Origin: Pseudomonas protegens | GTDB lineage: Bacteria > Pseudomonadota > Gammaproteobacteria > Pseudomonadales > Pseudomonadaceae | Length of the DNA stretch: 64,000 bases | Reading direction: 5' to 3' | NCBI RefSeq assembly: GCF_003363755.1 | Contig: NZ_CP031396.1 | Location: 2,946,501-3,010,500 of the forward strand | Shown here: piece by piece, positions 1 to 10,068 of the stretch | How the letters are laid out: the number at the start of each line of letters is the position of its first letter | How positions within the stretch are numbered: the stretch's first letter is position 1 | Program-made: the position numbers and the translations under genes | Notes under the pieces: generated by a model | The model's database searches: none | Seen by the model: the letters and a program-made list of their open reading frames with translations, nothing else | Told to the model about the DNA's origin: nothing

Positions 1-100
1 GCCGCTGCCAGGGGCTGCGGTCGCTTGGGAACCGGGCGCAAGGTTTTGCCTCCCGGGCAGGTCCTGCGGACCTTGGCGCAGCCTGCGGCAGCGGCTACAG
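1..100. repeat. REP-like repeat (family A), cut by window edge
   Basis: Two inverted GC-rich arms, one starting GCCGCTGCC and one ending GGCAGCGGCTACAG, enclose about 70 bases. The same arms recur at least seven more times in the window. It lies just beyond the soxA stop, where soxG would be expected further left, so it would sit between two genes of the sox operon. Confidence 0.7.
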
Positions 101-120
101 GGTGCGTGCCCGGGTTCATG

Positions 121-3100
121 TCATATGTTCTGGCGGTCGCCTTTGGGGTCGAAGAACACCGAGGAAACGATTTCCGCCTCGATCACCCGGCCATCGGCCA
201 GGGGCGCGAAGACCCGCTCGCCCAGGCGCTTGAGGCCGCCCTTGACCACGCCCAGGGCAAAGGAATAACCCAGGGAGTTGTGGGCATAGCTGGAGGTCAC
301 GTGACCGACCATGCTCATCGGGATCGCCTGCTTGGGGTTGAACACCAGTTGCGCGCCTTCCGGCAGCCACTGGGTCGGGTCGATCGGCTTGAGGCCCACC
401 AGTTGCTTGCGCTCCTCGCGCACGCAGTCTTCCCGGTTCATCCCGCGCCAGCCGATCCACGAGAACGGCTTGGTCCGGCCCACGCACCAACCCATGTTCA
501 GGTCGTCCGGGGTCATCGAGCCGTCGGTGTCCTGGCCAACGATGATGAAACCCTTCTCGGCCCGCAGCACGTGCATGGTTTCGGTGCCGTAGGGGGTCAG
601 GTTGTACTTCTTGCCAGCCTCGACGATCTGCTCCAGCACGCCCATGGCGTAGTCGGCCTGGACGTTGACCTCGTAGGACAGCTCGCCGGTGAAGGAGATA
701 CGGAACACCCGCGCCGGCACGCCGCCCACCAGGCCTTCCTTCCAGGTCATGAACGGGAAGCCGTCCTTGTCCAGGTCGATGTCGGTGACTTCGCTCAGCA
801 GCTTGCGGCTGTTGGGGCCCGACAGGGTCATGGTGGCCCAGTGGTCGGTGACCGAGGTGAAGTACACCTTGAGATCCGGCCATTCGGTCTGCTGGTAGAT
901 TTCCAGCCACTGCAGCACGCGCGCCGCGCCGCCGGTGGTGGTGGTCATCAGGAAGTGGTTGTCGGCCAGACAGGCGGTGACGCCGTCGTCGAAGACCATG
1001 CCGTCTTCCTTGCACATCAGGCCGTAGCGGGCCTTGCCCACGTCGAGCTTGGTCCAGGCGTTGGTGTAGATGCGGTTGAGGAACTCCCGGGCGTCCGGGC
1101 CCTGGATGTCGATCTTGCCCAGGGTCGAGGCGTCCAGCAGGCCGACGCTGTCGCGCACCGCCAGGCATTCACGCTTGACCGCGGCATGCAGGTCTTCGCC
1201 GTTTTTCGGGAAGTACCAAGGGCGCTTCCACTGACCGACGTCTTCGAATTCGGCGCCGTTCTTCACGTGCCAGGCGTGCAGCGCGGTGAAGCGTACCGGC
1301 TCGAAGATGTGCCCGCAGTGCCGGCCGGCCACGGCGCCGAAGGTGATCGGCGTGTAGTTCGGGCGGAACATGGTGGTGCCCATCTGCGGAATGCTGACGT
1401 TCAGCGAACGAGCGGCGATGGCCAGACCGTTGACGTTGCCCAGCTTGCCCTGATCGGTGCCGAAGCCCAGGGCGGTGTAGCGCTTGACGTGCTCCACCGA
1501 TTCGAAGCCCTCGCGGGTCGCCAGTTCGATGGCGGCGGCGGTGACGTCGTTCTGCAGGTCGACGAATTGCTTGGGCGCGCGAGCGGTGCCTTTTTCATGG
1601 GGCACCTGGAACAGCGCCAGGGTCGGTTCTTCCAGGCGGGCCAGGGCTTTGGGCAACACGCCCTCGACGCTCTGGAACCCGGCTTCGCTGGCGGCGCGCA
1701 CGCCACCTTCGAAACCGTCGGCCAGGGTGTCGCCGAGGCTGTAGACGCCGTTGATGCCACCGACGCACACGCGCTTCTGCGGTGCCTCACCGGGCACGAA
1801 ACCGAGGATGTCTTCGCGCCACACCGGCTTGCCGCCCAGGTGCGAGGCCAGGTGCACCACCGGGCTGTAGCCGCCGGAGCTGGCGATCAGGTCGCAGTCG
1901 AGCCATTCGCCGGGACTGGTGACCTTGTGCGCCTTGACGTCGATGGCCGCTACGCGCGCGCCGGTCACGTGCTTGCTGCCACGGGCCTCGATCACCGCAC
2001 TGGAAGTGAGGATGCGGATGCCCTTGGCCCGGGCTTCTTCCACCAGGGCGCCGCGGGGGTTGTGCCGCGCATCGGCGATGGCCACCACTTGCAGGCTGGC
2101 GTCGAGCCAGTCCAGGGCCACGCGGTAGGCGTGGTCGTTGTTGGTGGACAGCAGCAGTTTCTTGCCCGGGGCCACGCCGTAGCGGCGCACGTAGGTGGAC
2201 ACCGCGCCGGCCAGCATGTTGCCCGGCACGTCGTTGTTGCCGTAGACCAGCGGCCGCTCATGGGCGCCGGTGGCCAGCACCACGCGCTTGGCGCGGACCC
2301 GGTGGATACGCTGGCGCACCTGGCCGATCGGCGCGCGGTCGCCGAGGTGATCGGTGAGGCGCTCGTGGATGGTCAGGAAGTTATGGTCGTGGTAGCCGTT
2401 GACCGTGGCCCGTGGCAGCAGCAACACGTCCGGCAGCGACTTGAGCTCGGCAACCACACTGGCCACCCACTCCACCGCCGGCTTGCCGTCCAGGCTTTCG
2501 CGACTGTCCAGCAGGCTGCCGCCGAACTCTTCCTGCTCATCGGCCAGGATCACCCGGGCGCCGCTGCGGGCAGCGGCCAGGGCGGCGGCGAGGCCGGCCG
2601 GGCCGGCGCCGACGATCAGCACGTCGCAGTGCTGGTTCATGTTGTCGTAGGTGTCCGGATCGTTCTCGGTAGGCGAGCGACCGAGGCCCGCCGCCTTGCG
2701 GATGTACTTCTCGTAGGTCATCCAGAACGATTGCGGGTACATGAAGGTTTTGTAGTAGAAGCCCGGCGGCATCAGCTTGCCGCCGACCTTGCCGAGAATC
2801 CCCATCATGTCGTTGTTGACGCTGGGCCAGCCGTTGGTGCTGGTGGCCACCAGGCCCTGGTACAGCGCCTGTTGGGTGGCGCGCACGTTGGGGATCTGGG
2901 TGGCTTCGGTGGCGCCGATCTGCAGCACCGCGTTGGGCTCTTCGCAGCCCGCGGCGAAGATGCCCCGGGGCCGGGAGTACTTGAAGCTGCGACCGATGAT
3001 GTCCACGCCGTTGGCCAGCAGGGCCGAGGCCAGGGTGTCGCCTTCAAAGCCTTTGTAGCTCTGGCCGTTGAAGGTGAAGGTGATGACTTTGTTGCGGTCG

Positions 3101-3138
3101 ATGCGTCCGCCGTTGGACAGGCGATTGGTCTGGCTCAT
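121..3138 (-). CDS. soxA: Sarcosine oxidase alpha subunit
   Basis: Large subunit of heterotetrameric sarcosine oxidase, which oxidises sarcosine to glycine and passes the one-carbon unit to tetrahydrofolate. The 1005-residue length fits the family. The N-terminal 100 residues resemble the 2Fe-2S-like SoxA domain. A dinucleotide-binding GAGPAG motif lies at residues 177-182 and carries the NAD/FAD Rossmann region. The last 390 or so residues are a GcvT-like folate-binding domain. The ATG overlaps the soxD stop (ATGA), showing translational coupling. It is the third gene of glyA-soxB-soxD-soxA, expected to be GbdR-controlled. Identification is firm; the gamma subunit gene is outside the window. 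Confidence 0.96.
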   Translation of the reverse strand: MSQTNRLSNGGRIDRNKVITFTFNGQSYKGFEGDTLASALLANGVDIIGRSFKYSRPRGIFAAGCEEPNAVLQIGATEATQIPNVRATQQALYQGLVATSTNGWPSVNNDMMGILGKVGGKLMPPGFYYKTFMYPQSFWMTYEKYIRKAAGLGRSPTENDPDTYDNMNQHCDVLIVGAGPAGLAAALAAARSGARVILADEQEEFGGSLLDSRESLDGKPAVEWVASVVAELKSLPDVLLLPRATVNGYHDHNFLTIHERLTDHLGDRAPIGQVRQRIHRVRAKRVVLATGAHERPLVYGNNDVPGNMLAGAVSTYVRRYGVAPGKKLLLSTNNDHAYRVALDWLDASLQVVAIADARHNPRGALVEEARAKGIRILTSSAVIEARGSKHVTGARVAAIDVKAHKVTSPGEWLDCDLIASSGGYSPVVHLASHLGGKPVWREDILGFVPGEAPQKRVCVGGINGVYSLGDTLADGFEGGVRAASEAGFQSVEGVLPKALARLEEPTLALFQVPHEKGTARAPKQFVDLQNDVTAAAIELATREGFESVEHVKRYTALGFGTDQGKLGNVNGLAIAARSLNVSIPQMGTTMFRPNYTPITFGAVAGRHCGHIFEPVRFTALHAWHVKNGAEFEDVGQWKRPWYFPKNGEDLHAAVKRECLAVRDSVGLLDASTLGKIDIQGPDAREFLNRIYTNAWTKLDVGKARYGLMCKEDGMVFDDGVTACLADNHFLMTTTTGGAARVLQWLEIYQQTEWPDLKVYFTSVTDHWATMTLSGPNSRKLLSEVTDIDLDKDGFPFMTWKEGLVGGVPARVFRISFTGELSYEVNVQADYAMGVLEQIVEAGKKYNLTPYGTETMHVLRAEKGFIIVGQDTDGSMTPDDLNMGWCVGRTKPFSWIGWRGMNREDCVREERKQLVGLKPIDPTQWLPEGAQLVFNPKQAIPMSMVGHVTSSYAHNSLGYSFALGVVKGGLKRLGERVFAPLADGRVIEAEIVSSVFFDPKGDRQNI

Positions 3139-3437
3139 ACCTTCTCTCCAGCAGCCTTGGCGGTGAACTGCGGTTTGGTGCCTATCTTGTAGGTTTCAAG
3201 AATTTCGTAGGTCACGGTGTCGCGGGTGGCGTTGAAGTACTGGCGGCAACCGGCGGCGTGAATCCACAACTCGTGGTGCAGGCCGCGGGGGTTGTCGCGG
3301 AAGAACATGTAGTCGCCCCACTCCTCGTCGGTGCAGGCGTTGGGGTCCAGGGGCCGGGGAATGTGGGCCTGGCCGGACGAATGGAATTCCTCTTCGGAGC
3401 GCAGCTCGCCGCAGTGAGGACAGAAGATATGCAACAT
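3135..3437 (-). CDS. soxD: Sarcosine oxidase delta subunit
   Basis: Small zinc-binding subunit of sarcosine oxidase, 100 residues, as expected for the family. The N-terminus begins MLHIFCPHCG, with C6 and C9 forming half of the zinc site; a downstream HAAGC motif can supply the rest. The start at 3437 is chosen because the protein then begins at the conserved MLHIFCPHCG and an AAGGA Shine-Dalgarno lies 9 bases upstream; the longer frame extends into soxB. It begins 14 bases after the soxB stop and its stop overlaps the soxA start. Confidence 0.94.
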   Translation of the reverse strand: MLHIFCPHCGELRSEEEFHSSGQAHIPRPLDPNACTDEEWGDYMFFRDNPRGLHHELWIHAAGCRQYFNATRDTVTYEILETYKIGTKPQFTAKAAGEKV

Positions 3438-3451
3438 AGGGAGTTGTCCTT

Positions 3452-4702
3452 TTAGTGGGCGACCGCAGCAGCGCCGTGTTCGTCGATCAGCGCACCGTTG
3501 TGGAAACGGTCGATGGAGAAAGGGGCGGCCAATGGATGCATCTCGCCCTTGGCCAGGCTTGCGGCAAACACATTGCCCGAGCCCGGGGTGGCCTTGAAGC
3601 CGCCGGTGCCCCAACCGCAGTTGAAGAACATGTTCGGCACCGGGGTCTTGGAAATGATCGGGCAGGCGTCCGGGCTGGTGTCGACGATGCCGCCCCACTG
3701 GCGGTTCATGCGCACCCGGGAAAGGATCGGGAACATCTCGACGATGGCCTGGATGGTGTGCTCGATCACCGGGTAGGAGCCGCGCTGGCCGTAGCCGACC
3801 CAGCCGTCGATACCGGCGCCGATCACCAGGTCGCCCTTGTCCGACTGGCTGATGTAGCCGTGCACCGCGTTGGACATGATCACGCTGTCGATGATCGGTT
3901 TGATCGGCTCCGACACCAGCGCTTGCAGCGGGTGGGATTCGATCGGCAGGCGAAAGCCCGCGAGCTTGGCCATGTGCCCGGAGTTACCGGCGGTGACCAC
4001 GCCGACGCGCTTGGCGCCGATAAAGCCCTTGTTGGTCTCGACGCCGATGCACACGCCGTTTTCCTTGCGAAAACCGATGACTTCGGTCTGCTGGATCAGG
4101 TCCACGCCCAGGGCGTCGGCAGCCCGGGCAAAGCCCCAGGCCACGGCGTCGTGACGGGCCACGCCGCCACGGCGCTGGACCGTGGCGCCGAGGATCGGAT
4201 AACGGGTGTTTTTCGAACAATCCAGGTAGGGGATCTCATCCGCCACCTGCTGGGTGTTGAGCAGCTCGCCATCGATGCCGTTGAGACGGTTGGCGCTGAC
4301 CCGACGCTCGGAATCACGGATGTCCTGCAGGGTGTGGCACAGGTTGTAGACCCCGCGCTGGGAGAACATCACGTTGTAGTTGAGGTCCTGGGACAGGCCT
4401 TCCCACAGCTTCATGGCGTGCTCGTAGAGCTGCGCCGACTCGTCCCACAGGTAGTTGGAACGCACGATGGTGGTGTTGCGCGCGGTGTTGCCGCCGCCCA
4501 GCCAGCCTTTTTCCACCACCGCGACGTTGGTGATGCCGTGTTCCTTGGCCAGGTAGTAGGCCGTGGCCAGGCCATGCCCGCCACCGCCGACGATGACCAC
4601 GTCATAGACCTTCTTCGGGGTCGGCGTGCGCCACATGCGCTGCCAGTTTTCATGGTGGCTGAGAGAGTGCTTGAAGAGGCCGAAGCCCGAATAGCGTTGC
4701 AT
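3452..4702 (-). CDS. soxB: Sarcosine oxidase beta subunit
   Basis: Catalytic flavin subunit of heterotetrameric sarcosine oxidase (DAO superfamily). A GGGGHG dinucleotide-binding motif follows VYDVVIV at residues 38-44. The sequence [14 protein letters not shown] contains H184, which aligns with the covalent FMN histidine of the family. Two in-frame ATGs exist, at 4708 and 4702. The second is preferred: GGAG is 8 bases from it but only 2 bases from the first, and it gives 416 residues starting MQRYSGFG. The gene follows glyA by 23 bases in the glyA-soxBDA operon. Confidence 0.95.
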   Translation of the reverse strand: MQRYSGFGLFKHSLSHHENWQRMWRTPTPKKVYDVVIVGGGGHGLATAYYLAKEHGITNVAVVEKGWLGGGNTARNTTIVRSNYLWDESAQLYEHAMKLWEGLSQDLNYNVMFSQRGVYNLCHTLQDIRDSERRVSANRLNGIDGELLNTQQVADEIPYLDCSKNTRYPILGATVQRRGGVARHDAVAWGFARAADALGVDLIQQTEVIGFRKENGVCIGVETNKGFIGAKRVGVVTAGNSGHMAKLAGFRLPIESHPLQALVSEPIKPIIDSVIMSNAVHGYISQSDKGDLVIGAGIDGWVGYGQRGSYPVIEHTIQAIVEMFPILSRVRMNRQWGGIVDTSPDACPIISKTPVPNMFFNCGWGTGGFKATPGSGNVFAASLAKGEMHPLAAPFSIDRFHNGALIDEHGAAAVAH

Positions 4703-4725
4703 AGTCATTGCTCCAGTTGCGGCTC

Positions 4726-5979
<1,254 letters not shown>

Positions 5980-6372
5980 CACGTCTCTCCCAGCGGCGGC
6001 GCTGCGCCTTTCGTCTCGGTGAGGCCAGCCTTAAAGCTGCGCCCTTTGGATGCGATGGTATGACCGGCAAGGGGAACTCAAATGCCTATGGACGCCACGC
6101 AAAGGTGCGTTTACGACATGCCTTGGCGCACGGAGATAAATGCCTCGGGCCACAGCCAGGCGAAGGCTCTGGATCGACACCTTGCGGCGCAGCACAGGTC
6201 CGGGCCGCAGGCGAAAGGCGCCTGCCCCTGTAGCCGCTGCTGAGCCTGTGAAGCTGCGCAAAGGTCCGCAGGACCTTGCCTGGCGATCTCCAGCCACACC
6301 TCTACGCCCTCAAGATCGCCGCGTCTGCTACGTCGCAATGCCGCCCAAGCCGTTCGCAGCCTGCGGCAGCGG
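5980..6372. other. Intergenic region upstream of glyA
   Basis: About 390 bases with no convincing gene. It holds the presumed glyA-sox promoter, a pair of 21-bp-spaced direct repeats (ACGCC at 6092 and ACGAC at 6113, plus-strand reading), and a family A REP-like element from 6229. The open frames crossing it are low-complexity arginine/alanine-rich shadows. Confidence 0.6.
6090..6120 (-). promoter_or_regulatory. Candidate GbdR site upstream of glyA
   Basis: Two half-sites, GGACGCCACG at 6090 and TTACGACATG at 6111 (plus strand), are exactly 21 bases apart, the helical phasing typical of AraC-family activators. They lie about 110-140 bases upstream of the glyA start. The same arrangement occurs at cbcX and gbcA/gbcB. 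Assignment to GbdR is inference. Confidence 0.4.
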
Positions 6373-6379
6373 CTACAGG
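6229..6379. repeat. REP-like repeat (family A)
   Basis: Arms TGTAGCCGCTG and CAGCCTGCGGCAGCGGCTACAGG in inverted orientation. The right arm overlaps the end of the TraX-like gene and supplies its TAG stop codon. Confidence 0.65.
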
Positions 6380-7113
6380 AGTTGGCGCAGGGCCAGCAGC
6401 AGGAGAAAGTGCGCCGGGTACAGCAGGTAGGCCCAGCGGCGCATGGCCGGCACCGACCTGCCACGCAGCCCCCGCAGCAGCCTCACTCCCAGCCACGGCG
6501 CCAGCAGACAAACGGCAATACCGCAGGTCGCCACCGGATTGCCCAGGCGCGCCGCCGGGAACAAGGTTTCCCACTGGTTGGCCGCCAGGCACAAGGCCCC
6601 GGGCAACAGGCTGAAATACCAGGGGCGACGCAGCACCAGCAGCAAGGCCAGTGGCAGCAACACCCCGAAGGCGCCAAACATCAGCCAGCGGGACAAACCC
6701 AGCGCCAGCAACAGGGCCACTAGGCCAAGCGCCAAGGCCAGTCCCCCACGCTGCTGCCAGCCCCGGGCCACCAGCAAGCCCAGCGCCAGGGTCGGCAGCA
6801 CATTCAAGGTGTCGGGATCAGGCACGAACAGGCGATAGGGAATCTCACTGAGCGCGCTGAACAGCAGCAGCCAGCCCAGGTAGCGCCATTGCCCGGACGG
6901 GCGCCCGGCACGCTCGCCCAAGCGCGTCAGATTCACCGCCATGGCCAGACAGAACCAGGGAAACGCCAGCCGCCCCGGCACATACAGCCAGTCCAGGCTC
7001 AGGCCCACATACCGCAGGTGATCCAGCACCATGCTCAGCAGCGCCAACCACTTCAGCGCATCCAGCGCCCCATCGCGCTGGCAGTTGTCGGTTTTCAGCA
7101 TCGCATCACGCAT
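6373..7113 (-). CDS. TraX family membrane protein
   Basis: 246-residue, very hydrophobic protein with about eight predicted membrane segments. It opens with ALKWLALLSMVLDH and has PGRLAFPWFCLAMAVNLTR, a pattern typical of the TraX family, first known as the F-pilin N-acetylase. No conjugation genes are nearby, so a role in conjugation is unlikely; chromosomal TraX homologues are common and mostly uncharacterised. The ATG at 7113 has AGGA close upstream; another ATG at 7101 is possible. The stop codon TAG lies in a REP-like repeat. It is divergent from ltaE. Confidence 0.75.
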   Translation of the reverse strand: MRDAMLKTDNCQRDGALDALKWLALLSMVLDHLRYVGLSLDWLYVPGRLAFPWFCLAMAVNLTRLGERAGRPSGQWRYLGWLLLFSALSEIPYRLFVPDPDTLNVLPTLALGLLVARGWQQRGGLALALGLVALLLALGLSRWLMFGAFGVLLPLALLLVLRRPWYFSLLPGALCLAANQWETLFPAARLGNPVATCGIAVCLLAPWLGVRLLRGLRGRSVPAMRRWAYLLYPAHFLLLLALRQLL

Positions 7114-7229
7114 AAATCCTTATGGGCCCTGCATTATTCCGGCATAAACAGAGCGTGTGCTCGGCCATTGTTCTTGGGTAAAGTGCGCACCATCATCGAC
7201 CACGGAACTCTCTTACACGGAAGCCGGCC

Positions 7230-8270
7230 ATGACCGACAAAAGCCAACAGTTCGCCAGCGACAACTACTCCGGCATCTGCCCTGAAGCCTGGGCCGCCAT
7301 GGAGCAGGCCAACCACGGCCACGAGCGCGCTTACGGCGACGATCAGTGGACCGCTCGCGCCGCCGATCATTTCCGCAAGCTCTTTGAAACCGACTGCGAA
7401 GTGTTCTTCGCCTTCAACGGCACCGCCGCCAACTCCCTGGCCCTGTCGTCGCTGTGCCAGAGTTATCACAGCGTGATCTGCTCGGAAACCGCCCACGTCG
7501 AAACCGACGAATGCGGCGCCCCGGAGTTCTTCTCCAACGGTTCCAAGCTGCTGATCGCCGGCACCCAGAACGGCAAGCTGACCCCGGAATCGATCCGCGA
7601 GATCGCCCTCAAGCGCCAGGACATCCACTATCCCAAGCCGCGGGTGGTGACCCTGACCCAGGCCACCGAAGTGGGCAGCGTCTACACCCCGGAAGAAGTC
7701 CGTGCCATCAGCGCCACCTGCAAGGAACTGGGGCTGAACCTGCACATGGACGGCGCGCGCTTCTCCAACGCCTGCGCCTTCCTCGGCTGCACCCCAGCGG
7801 AGCTGACCTGGAAGGCCGGCGTCGACGTGCTGTGCTTTGGCGGCACGAAAAACGGCATGGCGGTGGGTGAAGCGATCCTGTTCTTCAACCACAAGCTGGC
7901 GGAAGACTTCGACTACCGCTGCAAACAGGCCGGCCAGCTGGCCTCGAAAATGCGCTTTCTCTCCGCGCCCTGGGTCGGCCTGCTGGAAAACGACGCCTGG
8001 CTCAAGCACGCCCGCCACGCCAACCACTGCGCGCAGTTGCTGGCCCAACTGGTGGCCGACATCCCTGGCGTGGAGCTGATGTTCCCGGTGCAGGCCAACG
8101 GCGTGTTCCTGCAACTCTCGGAACCGGCGATTGCCGCCCTGACCGCCAGGGGCTGGCGCTTCTACACCTTCATCGGCAAGGGCGGCGCGCGCTTCATGTG
8201 CTCCTGGGACACCGAAGAAGAGCGCGTGCGCGAATTGGCAGCGGACATCCGCACCGTCATGAGCGCCTGA
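7230..8270 (+). CDS. ltaE: Low-specificity L-threonine aldolase
   Basis: PLP-dependent enzyme that cleaves L-threonine or L-allo-threonine into glycine and acetaldehyde, linking to the glycine pool fed by the surrounding genes. The 346-residue length matches the characterised Pseudomonas enzyme. The PLP lysine is K207 in CFGGTKNG. The N-terminal SDNYSGICPEAW and the conserved HMDGARFSNA are also visible. A GGAAG sequence precedes the ATG. Synteny with glyA and sox genes is seen in P. aeruginosa. Confidence 0.94.
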   Translation: MTDKSQQFASDNYSGICPEAWAAMEQANHGHERAYGDDQWTARAADHFRKLFETDCEVFFAFNGTAANSLALSSLCQSYHSVICSETAHVETDECGAPEFFSNGSKLLIAGTQNGKLTPESIREIALKRQDIHYPKPRVVTLTQATEVGSVYTPEEVRAISATCKELGLNLHMDGARFSNACAFLGCTPAELTWKAGVDVLCFGGTKNGMAVGEAILFFNHKLAEDFDYRCKQAGQLASKMRFLSAPWVGLLENDAWLKHARHANHCAQLLAQLVADIPGVELMFPVQANGVFLQLSEPAIAALTARGWRFYTFIGKGGARFMCSWDTEEERVRELAADIRTVMSA

Positions 8271-8622
8271 CCCACCCCCTTCGCATGTAGGAGTTGGCTG
8301 GCCAGCGAACAGGCCCGCAACCCGGGCGCCGGTCTCACAGGTGCCTTCGCCGGCAAGCCGGCTCCTGCAACGGCCAGCGCACCTCCAGCCCAGTAGGAGC
8401 TGGCTGGCCAGCGAACAGGCCCCAAGCCAGGCGCCGATCTCACGGGCGCCTTCGCCGGCAAGCCGGCTCCTACAACGACACGCCCTCCTCCATGGGAACT
8501 GGCTGGCCAGCGAAAGCATCAGTTCACAAATTCCTGAACTGATTATTTGCCCCTGCTGATTCAACATCCGCCACCTTTATCCGAGACTCCGGGGTCGACC
8601 TATAAAAACAAAGGCTCCACCC
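8271..8622. repeat. REP-like repeats (family B), two and a half copies
   Basis: The intergenic space between ltaE and the permease is almost all repeat. Two full elements, at 8286-8370 and 8393-8474, consist of a GTAGGAG(T/C)TGGCTGGCCAGCGAA arm facing a TTCGCCGGCAAGCCGGCTCCT arm. A half copy lies at 8494-8514. The remaining bases before 8623 carry an A-rich leader with an AAAAACAA motif at 8604-8611 and a weak AAAGG ribosome-binding site. Confidence 0.7.
8604..8614 (+). promoter_or_regulatory. A-rich leader motif, candidate Hfq/Crc site
   Basis: AAAAACAA at 8604-8611 fits the AANAANAA pattern that Hfq and Crc recognise in catabolite-repressed Pseudomonas mRNAs. It overlaps the presumed ribosome-binding site of the permease. 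Motif match only. Confidence 0.35.
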
Positions 8623-10068
8623 ATGACGACTCAGTCTTGCGTCACCGAAAAGGCCCAGTCTCCTGGCCTTGCGATCGAAACCCGTTCCATCGACTACGTG
8701 CCGCGCAACGAACGCCACGGCAAGGTCTGGCACCAGGGACCGTTCTGGTTCACCGGCAATTTCGTGCTCACCACCATGGTCACCGGCTTCACCGGCGCGG
8801 CCCTGGGCCTGGCCCTGCCCTACGCCATTCTGGCGATCGTCATTGGCGTGTGCCTGGGCACCTTCTGCATGGCCTTCCACGCCAACCAGGGCCCGCGCAT
8901 GGGCCTGCCGCAGATGATCCAGTCCCGCGCCCAGTTCGGCCTGCGGGGCGCCATCGTGCCGTTCACCGCGGTGGTGTTCGTCTACATCGGCTTCAACGTG
9001 TTCAACGTGATCCTCGCCACCGACGCCATCAACACGGTGATTCCCGGGGCCCGGGCGCCCTGGTACAGCCTGATGATCGCCGTGGCGGTGCTGATCGCGG
9101 TGGTCGGCCATGACCTGCTGCACACCGTGCAGCGCTGGCTGACCTACGTGATGATCAGCGTGTTCGCGGTGCTCACCGTCAGCGCCCTGCTGACCTTGCA
9201 GGCCGACTCGGCCCTGGCCGACCCGCAGTTTTCCTGGTCGGCGTTCCTGATCCAGCTGTCGGCCGCCGCCGGCTACCAGATCAGCTACTCGGTGTACGTC
9301 TCCGACTATTCGCGCTACCTGCCGCACCAGACGCCGTCGCGCCAGGTGATTTTCTGGACCTACCTGGGCGCCGCCGGCTCGGCCCTGTGGCTGATGTCCC
9401 TGGGGGCCTTCCTGGCGTCCGCCCTGCCCTCGCCGGACGCCATTGCCAGCGTGCGCGAAGTGGGCAACACCCTGATTCCCGGCTTCGGCACCTTCACCGT
9501 GCTGATCGCGGTGCCGGCACTGGTGGGCATCATGGCGGTCAACTGCTACGGCGCCATGCTCACCGGCATCAGCGCCATTGACGGTTTCAAGTCGATCAAG
9601 CCCACCCTCAAGAGCCGGGTAACCGGCATCCTGCTGGTGGCGGTGGTGATCTTCCTGATCGCCATGAACATTCCCGAAAGCTACCTGGGCAGCTTCAACA
9701 CCTTTGTCTTGCTGATGCTGTACTTCCTGGTGCCCTGGACCGCGGTCAACCTGGCGGACTTCTACCTGGTGCGCAAAGGCCGCTACGCCATCAGCCACAT
9801 CTTCAATCACGCCGGCATTTATGGCCGCTGGTCCAGCGCCGGGTTGCTGGCCTACTTCCTCGGCTTGCTGGCGATGGTGCCGTTCATGTCCCTGAGCTTC
9901 TACCAGGGCCCACTGTCCCAGGCCCTGGGCGGCGCCGACATTGCCTTCGTGATTGGCCTGGCGGTGGCCGGGCTGGTCTACTGGGCGCTGACCCGCAACC
10001 TGGACCTGGAAGCCGAACGCCTGGCCATCCAGGCCAGCGAACAGCAACTGGAAGGAGGCGCGCAATGA
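8623..10068 (+). CDS. NCS1-family nucleobase permease (cytosine permease-like)
   Basis: 481-residue integral membrane protein with about 12 predicted membrane segments. The N-terminal part (PFWFTGNFVLTTMVTGFTG, then FCMAFHANQGPRMGLPQMIQ) is typical of the CodB/NCS1 purine-cytosine permease family. The middle SAAAGYQISYSVYVSDYSRYLP fits helices 5-6 of these carriers. The stop overlaps the start of a nitrilase-family amidase by 4 bases (ATGA), so the pair is likely one operon that imports and hydrolyses a nitrogenous compound. The substrate cannot be read from sequence. The ribosome-binding site is weak and A-rich. Confidence 0.85.
   Translation: MTTQSCVTEKAQSPGLAIETRSIDYVPRNERHGKVWHQGPFWFTGNFVLTTMVTGFTGAALGLALPYAILAIVIGVCLGTFCMAFHANQGPRMGLPQMIQSRAQFGLRGAIVPFTAVVFVYIGFNVFNVILATDAINTVIPGARAPWYSLMIAVAVLIAVVGHDLLHTVQRWLTYVMISVFAVLTVSALLTLQADSALADPQFSWSAFLIQLSAAAGYQISYSVYVSDYSRYLPHQTPSRQVIFWTYLGAAGSALWLMSLGAFLASALPSPDAIASVREVGNTLIPGFGTFTVLIAVPALVGIMAVNCYGAMLTGISAIDGFKSIKPTLKSRVTGILLVAVVIFLIAMNIPESYLGSFNTFVLLMLYFLVPWTAVNLADFYLVRKGRYAISHIFNHAGIYGRWSSAGLLAYFLGLLAMVPFMSLSFYQGPLSQALGGADIAFVIGLAVAGLVYWALTRNLDLEAERLAIQASEQQLEGGAQ

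Noticed and set aside
25..3192. A 1055-residue plus-strand open frame opposite soxA and several other long antisense frames (for example 3455-4735, 17384-18991, 50199-52547).
   Set aside because: High GC in third positions opens the opposite strand; these frames lack ribosome sites and protein-family features, and the minus- or plus-strand partners are clear known genes.
6373..7113. TraX-like gene as part of a conjugative element.
   Set aside because: No other transfer, relaxase or integrase genes are near; neighbours are conserved chromosomal catabolic genes.
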